Shown: positions 1 to 5,244 of the stretch, piece after piece
Position numbering within the stretch: the stretch's first letter is position 1
Layout of the letters: every line of letters begins with the position of its first letter
From: an uncultured Solirubrobacterales bacterium
Lineage (GTDB): Bacteria > Actinomycetota > Thermoleophilia > Solirubrobacterales > Solirubrobacteraceae
Length of the DNA stretch: 7,326 nt
Direction: 5' to 3'
Assembly: GCA_903830015.1 (NCBI GenBank)
Contig: CAIKSH010000155.1
Location: forward strand, 1 to 7,326
The notes under the pieces: model-generated
What the model saw: the letters and a program-made list of their open reading frames with translations, nothing else
Database searches by the model: none
Told to the model about the DNA's origin: nothing
Program-made: the position numbers and the translations under genes

Positions 1-9
1 CGGACCTTA

Positions 10-15
10 CTCCTC
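10..15 (-). promoter_or_regulatory. Candidate Shine-Dalgarno site for a gene beyond the left edge
   Basis: On the minus strand, 20 bases after the kinase stop codon, the sequence reads GAGGAG followed by TAAGGTCCG and then the window ends. GAGGAG is a good Shine-Dalgarno core, and a start codon just past the edge would lie at a normal distance. This suggests a third gene in the oxidoreductase-kinase unit, but its start cannot be seen. Confidence 0.35.
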
Positions 16-35
16 GATGGGGCGCTGCGCGCCAC

Positions 36-1502
36 CTAGCGACCGAGCTCGGCGGCGGCCTCGGTGAAGGCCCGGCGCCGCTCGCGCTCGGCCTCGCGGG
101 CCGCTGCGTCCAGGGCCGGCTGGACCGGTTCGTCGACCCGGACGAGCGCGCCGATCTCTTCCACCGAGCCCAGCAGCCCGGAGCCCACGGCGGCCAGCGC
201 GGCCACGCCGATGGCCGTCGAGTCGGCCTGGACCGGCTCCACCGGGCGCCCGATAGCGTCGGCCTGCAGCCGGGCGAGCAGGGGCTCGCGGGTCAGGCCG
301 CCGTCGACCCGCAGTGCGCCTACCGGCTGGAAGGCCTCGATCGCCTCGACGATGTCGGCGACCCGCCACGCGATTCCCTCGAAGGCCGCCCGCGCGATCT
401 GGCTGCGCGAGGACTGCCCGCTCAGCCCGGCGATGACCGCCCGGGCCTCCGGGCGCCACCACGGCGCGCCCAGGCCGGCCAGCGCGGGCAGGACCATCAC
501 TTCGCCGCTGTCCGGCGCCTCGCGCGCGAGGGCTCCGAGCTGCTCGGGATCGGCGGCCAGGCCGAGCTCCGAGCAGAGCCACTCGAGCATCGCCCCGGCC
601 GAGAAGACGCCCCCGTCCAGGGCGAAGGTGTCCCGGCCGTCGATCCGCCAGGCCACGGTGGGCAGCAGGCCGCTCCCCGGGTCCGGAGGCTCGGGGCCGG
701 TCACCGCCAGCACGAAGACGCCGGTTCCGTAGGTCGCCTTTACCGGCCCGGGGGCCACGCAGCCCGAACCGGCCAGCGCCGCCTGCTGATCGACGCATCG
801 CGCCGTGAGTGCCACCGGCCCCGGCCAGGAGGGATGGCTCAGCTTTCCCAGCTCGCCGACCGTGTCCCCGACGGCGGGGAGCAGCTCCGCGGGCACGCCG
901 AAGAGCTCGAGCAGCTCCCCGTTCCAGCCGGCGTCGCCCGGCGCGGCGAGAAGCGTTCGCGAGGCGGTCGAGGCGTCGGTGGCAAAGCCGGCGCCGAGGC
1001 GATCGCAGAGGAAGGAGTCGACGGTGCCGACCCGCAGGTCGCCTTCTTCGCGGGCCGCGGCCACGCTGGCGTCGTGGGCGAGCAGCCAGGCCACCTTGCC
1101 GGCCGAGAAGTAGGGGTCGCAGGGCAGGCCGGACGCCGCCGTGGCCCGGGCCCGGCCTTCCTCGCCGAGCTCGTCGAGGATCTCCCCGGCCCGCTTGTCC
1201 TGCCAGACGACGACCGGCGTCAGCGGCTCGCCGGTCGAGGCCCGCCAGGCCACGATCGATTCGCCTTCGTGGTCCAGGCCGCAGGAGCGGACCGGCCCGG
1301 GCGCCCCGGTGAGCAGCTCGGCGGCGGCGCCGGTGACCGCTTCCAGGACCTCCGCGGCGTCCTTCTCCACCCAGCCGGGCTGCGGGTGGCTGACCTTGGT
1401 CTCGCGACGCGTCTCGGCGACCGGCTTCAGCTGCTCGTCGACGAGCATCGCCTTGACCTGGGTGGTGCCCTGGTCGATGGCGAGGGTGAGCTGCCCGCTC
1501 AC
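36..1502 (-). CDS. FGGY-family carbohydrate/polyol kinase, glycerol kinase-like
   Basis: The 488-residue product has the length and landmarks of the FGGY kinases (ATP-dependent sugar or polyol phosphorylation, cytoplasmic) and is closest in pattern to glycerol kinase. Seen in order: phosphate-binding IDQGTT at residues 9-14, QPGWVE at 41-46, VVWQDKR at 98-104, DPYFSA at 129-134, GTVDSFL at 159-165, VDQQAA at 237-242 with the expected catalytic Asp238, then ATYGTG, LAGLGAPWW and LRVDGG in the C-terminal half. Of the residues that contact glycerol in E. coli GlpK, Glu84, Tyr135, Asp245 and Gln246 have counterparts (Glu81, Tyr131, Asp238, Gln239), but Arg83 is replaced by Gly80. Substrate is therefore uncertain. 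The GTG start at 1502 was chosen because it gives the normal N-terminus and forms a GTGA overlap with the stop of the upstream flavoenzyme gene. No Shine-Dalgarno is visible, so translation is probably coupled. Kinase assignment is firm; glycerol specificity is inference. Confidence 0.93.
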   Translation of the reverse strand: MSGQLTLAIDQGTTQVKAMLVDEQLKPVAETRRETKVSHPQPGWVEKDAAEVLEAVTGAAAELLTGAPGPVRSCGLDHEGESIVAWRASTGEPLTPVVVWQDKRAGEILDELGEEGRARATAASGLPCDPYFSAGKVAWLLAHDASVAAAREEGDLRVGTVDSFLCDRLGAGFATDASTASRTLLAAPGDAGWNGELLELFGVPAELLPAVGDTVGELGKLSHPSWPGPVALTARCVDQQAALAGSGCVAPGPVKATYGTGVFVLAVTGPEPPDPGSGLLPTVAWRIDGRDTFALDGGVFSAGAMLEWLCSELGLAADPEQLGALAREAPDSGEVMVLPALAGLGAPWWRPEARAVIAGLSGQSSRSQIARAAFEGIAWRVADIVEAIEAFQPVGALRVDGGLTREPLLARLQADAIGRPVEPVQADSTAIGVAALAAVGSGLLGSVEEIGALVRVDEPVQPALDAAAREAERERRRAFTEAAAELGR

Positions 1503-2629
1503 GGCGCCGCGGCCGCCATGTAGTCGGCGGTGCGCCGCCACCAGGGAGAGCGCGGGGGAGGGCCGGGAACCGCGCCGGCGGTCACGGGCTCCGGCTCGCC
1601 GAGCCCGATCCCCATCCCCGCCGCCAGTCCGGCGACGTACTCACCGATCCCCACCGAGGCGCTCAGCCCGGTCGAGCGAATGGCGGCGGCGGTGATCAGG
1701 CCGGGGGTCGAGGCCGGGCCGATCACGTAGTTGCAGTCCACGCCGGCCGGCCGCAGCCCGGCGTAGCGAAAGACGGCCGGCGCTCCGGCGAGCCCGGGGT
1801 GGCGGAGGGCCAGCCGCTCGCGGATGAACGCCTCGCCCTCGTCGCTGACGCTCCAGTCGGTGGGGTCCTCCTGGTCGACGGCGGTGGGGCCGGCGCCGAC
1901 GCGGCCGTCCAGCGTGGGGAAGACCAGCACGCCCTTGGTCCTCTCGTCGGGCACCGGCAGGCTGATCTGCCCGACCGGCTCGTCCGGCTGCTCGAAGACG
2001 AGGAACTCGCCCTTGCGCGGCTTCACCACGGGACCGTCCCCGGTGAACTCGCCCCCGTGCAGGCCGGCGCAGTCGACGGCGACGTCGGCCTCGACCGTCC
2101 CGTCCGGGGTCTGCACCCGAACGCCGCCCTCGGTCGCCTCGACCCCCAGGGCGGGCGTGTCGAGGAGGATCCGGGCGCCGGGGCCGGCGGCGGCGGAGGC
2201 CCAGGCGTAGGTGCAGGCGACCGGGTCGGTCACGTGCTCGCCGGGAACCTCAAGCTCTCCGGCCGGCCCGCGGCGGACCTCGACGCCGTTGGCCCGGGCG
2301 TTGGCCTCGAGCGCGTCGACCGCGGCGAGCTCCTCGTCCCCGGCCGGGGTGAGCTTCGCCCCGCACTCGAGCACCGGCACGCCAAGCGCGTCGAGCAGCG
2401 GGCGCCGGAGGGCGGCCGAACGCAGGATCAGCTCGGTCTCCAGTTCGCCGGGCTTGCTGTCGAAGCCGGTGTGCAGGATCCCGGAGCTGGTGCCGCTGGC
2501 CTCCAGGGCGAGGGCCGGGTTGCGCTCCAGGAGCGTCACCTGCGCGCCTCGCCGAGCCAGCTCCATCGCCACCGCGCAGCCGACGACTCCCCCGCCGATT
2601 ACGACTGCGCTGGCTGACCCGGTGGCCAT
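1499..2629 (-). CDS. FAD-dependent oxidoreductase, GlpA-like (glycerol-3-phosphate dehydrogenase type, DAO fold)
   Basis: The 376-residue protein belongs to the DAO family, COG0579-like, which includes the anaerobic-type glycerol-3-phosphate dehydrogenase GlpA and 2-hydroxyglutarate oxidase. It starts with an FAD-binding Rossmann motif, VVIGGGVVG at 9-17, with the ribose-binding Glu at 35. It continues with ASGTSSGILHTGFDSKPG at 44-61, a pattern typical of GlpA-like enzymes, then RKGEFLVFE, TKGVLVFPTLDG and GPTAVDQED near the middle, and RYAGLRP in the C-terminal part. It lacks the C-terminal BFD-type [2Fe-2S] domain of long GlpA forms and ends in a short Pro/Trp/Arg tail. Expected role is oxidation of glycerol 3-phosphate or a related phosphate with electrons passed to the respiratory chain; this fits the kinase gene that overlaps its end. 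The ATG at 2629 is chosen because a longer reading frame runs into tRNA-Cys. That ATG lies 2 nt after the tRNA and has no Shine-Dalgarno sequence. Confidence 0.92.
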   Translation of the reverse strand: MATGSASAVVIGGGVVGCAVAMELARRGAQVTLLERNPALALEASGTSSGILHTGFDSKPGELETELILRSAALRRPLLDALGVPVLECGAKLTPAGDEELAAVDALEANARANGVEVRRGPAGELEVPGEHVTDPVACTYAWASAAAGPGARILLDTPALGVEATEGGVRVQTPDGTVEADVAVDCAGLHGGEFTGDGPVVKPRKGEFLVFEQPDEPVGQISLPVPDERTKGVLVFPTLDGRVGAGPTAVDQEDPTDWSVSDEGEAFIRERLALRHPGLAGAPAVFRYAGLRPAGVDCNYVIGPASTPGLITAAAIRSTGLSASVGIGEYVAGLAAGMGIGLGEPEPVTAGAVPGPPPRSPWWRRTADYMAAAAP

Positions 2630-2631
2630 GA

Positions 2632-2702
2632 AGGCGACGACCGGAATCGAACCGGTGTAAACGGCTTTGCAGGCCGCTGCGTAACCACTCCGCCACGTCG
2701 CC
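2632..2702 (-). tRNA. tRNA-Cys (anticodon GCA)
   Basis: A full cloverleaf can be folded by hand over 71 bases. The acceptor stem is GGCGACG/CGTCGCC (7 of 7 pairs) and the D stem is GCG/CGC. The anticodon stem is GCGGC/GCCGT with loop CTGCAAA (U33, GCA, A37). The T stem is ACCGG/CCGGT with loop TTCGATT. The discriminator base is U, as expected for tRNA-Cys. CCA is not encoded. The 3' end abuts the start codon of the FAD oxidoreductase gene with 2 intervening bases. Confidence 0.95.
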
Positions 2703-2715
2703 GCGTGGTCGGGGG

Positions 2716-2721
2716 AGCGTA
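2716..2721 (-). promoter_or_regulatory. Candidate -10 box for tRNA-Cys
   Basis: TACGCT on the minus strand fits the TANNNT -10 pattern and lies 13 bases before the mature 5' end of tRNA-Cys. No convincing -35 hexamer is seen at 16-18 bases upstream, in a very GC-rich spacer. It is close to, and divergent from, the tRNA-Val promoter. Confidence 0.35.
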
Positions 2722-2754
2722 GCCGAGCCACCCCCCGCCGGGCCCGACGCGGCT

Positions 2755-2763
2755 TGGTAATCT
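2755..2763 (+). promoter_or_regulatory. Extended -10 promoter element for tRNA-Val
   Basis: TGGTAATCT contains the TGn extension and a good -10 hexamer, TAATCT, ending 11 bases before the mature 5' end of tRNA-Val, so transcription would begin a few bases ahead of the tRNA. No clear -35 is present, which an extended -10 can compensate for. The 72-base gap between the divergent tRNA genes holds both promoters. Confidence 0.5.
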
Positions 2764-2774
2764 GGCCTCTCCCA

Positions 2775-2847
2775 GGGCGATTAGCTCAGCTGGGAGAGCG
2801 CCGTCTCGACAAGGCGGAGGTCACTGGTTCGAGCCCAGTATCGCCCA
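2775..2847 (+). tRNA. tRNA-Val (anticodon GAC), with C at position 33
   Basis: A 73-base cloverleaf. The acceptor stem is GGGCGAT/ATCGCCC (7 of 7 pairs) and the D stem is GCTC/GAGC. The anticodon stem is CCGTC/GGCGG with one U-G pair and loop TCGACAA. The variable loop is AGGTC, the T stem ACTGG/CCAGT with loop TTCGAGC, and the discriminator A. The anticodon GAC reads valine codons GUC and GUU. Position 33 is C where nearly all tRNAs have U; this is read directly from the loop. CCA is not encoded. The final 26 bases are duplicated exactly 1.7 kb downstream, marking this gene as the likely target of an integration event. Confidence 0.92.
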
Positions 2848-2850
2848 CTC
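2822..2850 (+). repeat. 29-bp direct repeat, left copy (attL-like, 3' end of tRNA-Val)
   Basis: These 29 bases (tRNA-Val bases 48 to 73 plus CTC) recur exactly and in the same orientation at 4551-4579. They cover the whole T arm and the 3' acceptor strand. An intact tRNA at one end and a 3' fragment at the other is the usual outcome of tyrosine-recombinase integration into a tRNA gene. Confidence 0.85.
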
Positions 2851-2870
2851 AGAGCCCGCGAACATCGGGG

Positions 2871-2889
2871 TGGTTCCAGCCCAGTTTCG
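2871..2889 (+). repeat. Degenerate third copy of the tRNA-Val T-arm segment
   Basis: This segment matches tRNA-Val bases 2825-2843 at 17 of 19 positions, with C for G and T for A as the two differences. It lies 46 bp downstream of the intact copy, just inside the putative inserted segment. It has no acceptor-stem continuation, so it is not a tRNA. It may be a decayed attachment-site copy from an earlier or tandem insertion. Confidence 0.55.
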
Positions 2890-2984
2890 AGAATGGCGGA
2901 CTGTGGAGGCTAGGAGAGTGTGCATGCTGTCGGACCTAGCGACCTTTCCCGACTGACTCGCCGTGCCCAAAGGCTCGAACTCGC

Positions 2985-3012
2985 CCGGCATCCTCAGCCC
3001 GTTGGATGCCGG
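2985..3012 (-). terminator. Hairpin downstream of the exported-protein gene, possible terminator
   Basis: A perfect 9-bp inverted repeat, CCGGCATCC and GGATGCCGG, encloses a 10-base loop and lies about 50 bases beyond the stop codon at 3062. There is no U tract on the minus-strand side, so it is not a canonical intrinsic terminator. It could act as an RNA stabiliser or a Rho-associated stop, or be unrelated. Confidence 0.4.
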
Positions 3013-3061
3013 CGTTCCCGGAAGCGAGTCACCCATGCCCCGGATCCTATGGAGAGCGGGT

Positions 3062-4141
3062 TCAGCCTTCGAGACGGAAGATGCCCTGAAGGCTGGAGAT
3101 GACCGGCCGGCCACCCTCGCCAACGACGATGTCGGAGAAGGGATGGGGGCCCTCCGGGTTGGGGGCCTCGACCCGCTCCCAGTTGCTTCCGTTGAGCCTC
3201 CACACCCGCGCGGCCGGCTGGTCGCGGCGCCCGCCGACCGCCCACAGGTCTCCGGCCGAACTGCCGGCTATCTCGCCGACGATGAAGCGGGCGGGCGAGG
3301 CGTCTTCCCCGGTGGGGTCGGTGATCGGCGTATTCGACCAGCTCGCGCCCCCGTTTCGGCTGACGAGCATCCGCACGTCGCGCCCGGCACTGATACTGGC
3401 GGCCAGCGCGATCGTCCGCCCGTCGCGCGAGACCCAGAGCGCCTCGCCTCCGGGGCCGATCCGGCGGGCCGAACCCCGGTCCCGCGACAGGACGAAGGTC
3501 CCGGCGTAGCCGGTTACCACCGGTCTGGGACCGTCGGTGGAGACGCGATAGATGACGCAGGAGGAAGGACCCCTCACTGCGCGGAATCCTCCCGAGTCGG
3601 CGGCGCGGAAAAGTCGGCCCTGTCCCGCCCCGGCGAGGAAGCCGGAGCGGCCGAGGGGAGCCGTGCCGGCGGTGAAGCCGGTGACCGCCTGGGTCCTCGA
3701 CGAGGAGCCGTCGAGGTTCAGGGTCGTCAGGCGGGAGGTGTCGCTCGACCGTCCGCCGCTCACGGCCACCGCCGCCATGCGTGTTCCGTCGGCGGAGAGC
3801 CTGACGTCGTAAAAGCCGAAGCCGTCACCGGGCTCGGCGATGCGACTGACGGACCCGTCGGTACCGAGCCGGTACAGGTGGCAGCCAACCGCCTGGCAGT
3901 CCTGTGAGGCGGTCGCCGCCCTCAGGCAGCTCTCGAAGAGGGCGTCATCGAGAAAGTCGGCCTCCGGGTCATCGCAGGCCACCGGGCGCTCATGGCCCGC
4001 GAAGACCAGCTCCCCGCCGGGACCGCGCTGGTCGATCGAGAAGGCAGCGTAGCCGGGGGCGACCCGCTCCCAGCTCGCCGCACCGGCCGGGGCTGCGGCG
4101 GCCAGGGCCACGACTGCGGTAGTAAGAGCTGTGCGCAACAT
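3062..4141 (-). CDS. Exported beta-propeller-like protein of unknown function
   Basis: The 359-residue product begins with a Sec-type signal peptide: positive MLRT, a hydrophobic Ala/Val/Leu stretch at 5-17, and a likely AGA/AS cleavage after residue 21. The mature part alternates short beta-rich segments and turns, with repeated motifs such as LSADGTRMAAVAV and VSRDGRTIALAAS, and an Asp-box-like SRNGGASW at 261-268 followed by DLWAVGG. These are hallmarks of extracellular propellers (BNR/sialidase-like or WD40-like). Four cysteines at residues 56, 72, 82 and 87 lie in the first module, and a fifth is in SSCVIYR; two disulfides are plausible. No catalytic residues of a known enzyme can be named. 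The ATG at 4141 is supported by an upstream GAGGAGAGG and by the signal peptide; the frame stays open further upstream without protein-like character. It lies between the tRNA-Val repeats, so it is probable cargo. Export is well supported, the fold likely, the function unknown. Confidence 0.82.
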   Translation of the reverse strand: MLRTALTTAVVALAAAAPAGAASWERVAPGYAAFSIDQRGPGGELVFAGHERPVACDDPEADFLDDALFESCLRAATASQDCQAVGCHLYRLGTDGSVSRIAEPGDGFGFYDVRLSADGTRMAAVAVSGGRSSDTSRLTTLNLDGSSSRTQAVTGFTAGTAPLGRSGFLAGAGQGRLFRAADSGGFRAVRGPSSCVIYRVSTDGPRPVVTGYAGTFVLSRDRGSARRIGPGGEALWVSRDGRTIALAASISAGRDVRMLVSRNGGASWSNTPITDPTGEDASPARFIVGEIAGSSAGDLWAVGGRRDQPAARVWRLNGSNWERVEAPNPEGPHPFSDIVVGEGGRPVISSLQGIFRLEG

Positions 4142-4145
4142 CTGC

Positions 4146-4154
4146 CTCTCCTCG
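4146..4154 (-). promoter_or_regulatory. Strong ribosome binding site fixing the start of the exported protein
   Basis: On the minus strand CGAGGAGAGG precedes the ATG at 4141 with short, usable spacing. It is the only strong Shine-Dalgarno sequence seen at a gene start inside the window and contrasts with the Shine-Dalgarno-poor starts of the other genes. It decides the start against the longer open frame to 4495. Confidence 0.7.
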
Positions 4155-4156
4155 TT

Positions 4157-4182
4157 CGGGTTTCTCTTACCCGGCAAACCCG
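4157..4182. repeat. 7-bp inverted repeat in the leader of the exported-protein gene
   Basis: CGGGTTT and AAACCCG form a perfect inverted repeat around a 12-base spacer, ending 15 bases before the ATG at 4141 and just upstream of its ribosome binding site. It could be an operator or a leader hairpin affecting translation. No regulator is known or visible in the window, so the role is a guess. Confidence 0.3.
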
Positions 4183-4255
4183 GCGGACCCCGCGAGGTTG
4201 CGCTCCCCGCGCCTGGAGTTTTCGCGTGCCGGCGGTGGATCGCAACTTCCCCGCC

Positions 4256-4285
4256 GTCGACGCCCGCCCGGGGCTCGAGTACCAT
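4256..4285 (+). promoter_or_regulatory. Candidate leaderless-type promoter for the small membrane peptide
   Basis: GTCGAC at 4256-4261 and TACCAT at 4280-4285 are separated by 18 bases. The TANNNT box is followed by 7 bases and then the GTG at 4293, so transcription would start at or next to the start codon, as in actinobacterial leaderless genes. The -35 is only a partial match. Confidence 0.4.
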
Positions 4286-4292
4286 CGGTCGG

Positions 4293-4409
4293 GTGAGCGG
4301 TCTGAGATCAAGGGCAGCTTTCGGCATTGCCGGTGCCCTCGCGCTTGCCGTGGTTGCGGTCATGTTCGGCCCAGCCGGCGAGCCCAAACTCGTGCCCGTC
4401 GAGGACTGA
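4293..4409 (+). CDS. Possible 38-residue single-pass membrane peptide
   Basis: A short frame beginning with GTG encodes a basic N-terminus (VSGLRSR), one hydrophobic segment of about 20 residues (AAFGIAGALALAVVAVMF) and a polar acidic tail ending PVED. Such a layout suits a small inner-membrane protein with the tail outside. By hand, 27 of its 38 sense codons end in G or C, which is compatible with coding in this DNA but not decisive. It is divergent from the exported propeller gene, inside the putative insertion, and has a -10-like TACCAT 7 bases before its start but no Shine-Dalgarno. The same frame remains open upstream to an ATG at 4131, but that extension overlaps the other gene's start and lacks protein-like character. 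No family is recognised. It could be a chance frame. Confidence 0.38.
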   Translation: MSGLRSRAAFGIAGALALAVVAVMFGPAGEPKLVPVED

Positions 4410-4410
4410 A

Positions 4411-4550
4411 ATCTCCTGGTAAGCGACCCTTTTCTCCATACAACTAACGTAGGTTTTTCTGAGGGCCGCAGCGACACTTCTGCCGCTCTTTTCACCTCCC
4501 CTCGATGCCTAGTAGTTCCTGGTCTCTTTGGTTCGAGACCTGAGTGGCAA
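4411..4550. other. Low-GC stretch without recognisable genes beside the right repeat
   Basis: Only 73 of 140 bases are G or C, far below the surrounding genes. It contains two T-rich runs (TTTTCTCC and TTTTTCTG), and no frame with coding character. Near its end GGTCTC and GAGACC (4521-4526 and 4535-4540) form a 6-bp hairpin with an 8-base loop, followed closely by the right tRNA repeat. It may hold recombination-arm sequences or the decayed end of the inserted element. Confidence 0.45.
4521..4540. repeat. 6-bp inverted repeat next to the right tRNA-Val repeat
   Basis: GGTCTC and GAGACC surround the loop TTTGGTTC. The loop and right arm include TGGTTCGAG, the same nine bases that open the tRNA-Val T-loop region, found again 24 bases later in the right repeat. 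It may be a degraded T-arm copy or a recombinase-related site. Confidence 0.35.
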
Positions 4551-4579
4551 CACTGGTTCGAGCCCAGTATCGCCCACTC
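4551..4579 (+). repeat. 29-bp direct repeat, right copy (attR-like tRNA-Val fragment)
   Basis: This is an exact copy of 2822-2850: the last 26 bases of tRNA-Val, including T arm, 3' acceptor strand and discriminator A, plus CTC. The D and anticodon arms are absent, so this is a tRNA fragment rather than a gene. Homology stops sharply at both sides. It ends 11 bases before the stop codon of the convergent membrane-protein gene. Confidence 0.85.
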
Positions 4580-4590
4580 GTTCGCCGCGC

Positions 4591-5238
4591 CTAGCCGGCG
4601 GCCGGCTCGAACTTCACGGCCTCGGCGCGCAGTTTCGCCGAGTAGCGGTGGGTCTCGCGCATCGCCAGCAGCAGCGCCGCCACCGGAATGACCCAGTTCC
4701 AGATCACGTTGTCGTAGCTGGAGGAGCCGAACTGGGTCAGCAGCTGGCAGCCGAGCTGGACCAGGAAGGCGGCGAACCAGAACAGGGAGATGTTCCGGCA
4801 GGCGCGCACGCCCCAGTCCCGGAAACCGGGGGTGTCCTTCTGCCAGGCGTCCTCGAACTTCGGGCTCAGCCGCGCGTACATCAGGGCGAATGGCCGCCCG
4901 ACGAGGATTCCGCCGATCGTCATCACCAGCACCGCGCCGTCGGCCATGAGGTTGGCGTTCTCCATCAGCCAGCTGTGGGCGCCATCGTCGAGCAGGCCGG
5001 CGATCAGCATGCCGCCGAAGAGGATCAGTGCCGCCCAGTCCAGCTGGCCGGCCGGGATCCGGTTGACCATCCAGTTGCCGGCGATGATCAGCAGGGCGCT
5101 GGCCACCGCGCAGCCGATCGCCACATCGAACGAGTTCGGCGAGGAGAAGAGCGAAATGATGATGTACGGCGTGAAGCCGGTGATCGGCGAATTGAGAATC
5201 CGCCCCACGCCCTGCGGCTCAGCCCCCGCCGTCGTCAC
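4591..5238 (-). CDS. Multi-pass membrane protein of unknown function
   Basis: The 215-residue product has six likely transmembrane stretches, near residues 22-33 (short), 37-58, 67-84, 97-113, 147-170 and 178-193, joined by short loops, with a charged loop at 123-146 and a polar C-terminus. A VGRPFALMYAR motif at 113-123 follows helix four; related GRPF-type motifs occur in uncharacterised bacterial membrane proteins, but I cannot assign a named family or transport substrate. No enzyme motif is seen. The start is a GTG at 5238, preceded by a TTGCCC-17-TAGGCT promoter that would start transcription at about the GTG, so a leaderless message is likely; no Shine-Dalgarno is present. It lies 46 bases after the FAD oxidase gene on the same strand and converges with the tRNA-Val integration site. 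The coding call is firm; the function is unknown. Confidence 0.86.
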   Translation of the reverse strand: MTTAGAEPQGVGRILNSPITGFTPYIIISLFSSPNSFDVAIGCAVASALLIIAGNWMVNRIPAGQLDWAALILFGGMLIAGLLDDGAHSWLMENANLMADGAVLVMTIGGILVGRPFALMYARLSPKFEDAWQKDTPGFRDWGVRACRNISLFWFAAFLVQLGCQLLTQFGSSSYDNVIWNWVIPVAALLLAMRETHRYSAKLRAEAVKFEPAAG

Positions 5239-5244
5239 CGCGCC

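Larger units (their letters stand above)
2822..4579. mobile_element. Putative small integrated element or remnant at tRNA-Val
   Basis: The segment is bounded by the exact 29-bp direct repeats of the tRNA-Val 3' end and spans 1,729 bp from repeat start to repeat start. Base composition changes at both ends: 61 of 100 bases are G/C in 2851-2950 and 73 of 140 in 4411-4550, against 78 of 100 in a sample of the flavoenzyme gene (1561-1660). Inside are a gene for an exported beta-propeller-like protein, a possible divergent small membrane peptide, and about 200 bp (2851-3061) and 140 bp (4411-4550) without recognisable genes. No integrase, excisionase, replication or transposase gene is visible. 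It could be a decayed genomic island end, or a satellite-like element that needs an integrase supplied elsewhere. Integration is inferred from the repeats; mobility now is unproven. Confidence 0.6.

Noticed and set aside
834..1523. Long plus-strand open frame (229 codons) opposite the kinase gene
   Set aside because: It lies wholly antisense to a convincing FGGY kinase; in DNA of this GC content antisense frames stay open by chance, and the translation shows no domain.
1799..2617. Plus-strand open frame of 272 codons opposite the FAD oxidoreductase
   Set aside because: Its product is low-complexity Gly/Ala/Leu/Arg without motifs, antisense to a gene with clear FAD motifs.
2630..2731. N-terminal extension of the FAD oxidoreductase to an upstream start
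   Set aside because: The extension is translated tRNA-Cys sequence, and the Rossmann motif already sits at the normal distance from the ATG at 2629.
2985..3012. Calling this hairpin a canonical Rho-independent terminator
   Set aside because: No U-rich run follows on the strand that would be transcribed, so it is reported only as a possible terminator.
2821..3123. Minus-strand frame ending SEWAILGSNQ
   Set aside because: Its end is antisense tRNA-Val sequence, a well-known source of false gene calls, and the rest has no protein-like pattern.
4142..4495. 118-codon N-terminal extension of the exported protein
   Set aside because: A signal peptide and strong ribosome site begin at 4141; the extension is basic and featureless and runs antisense over the small-peptide region.
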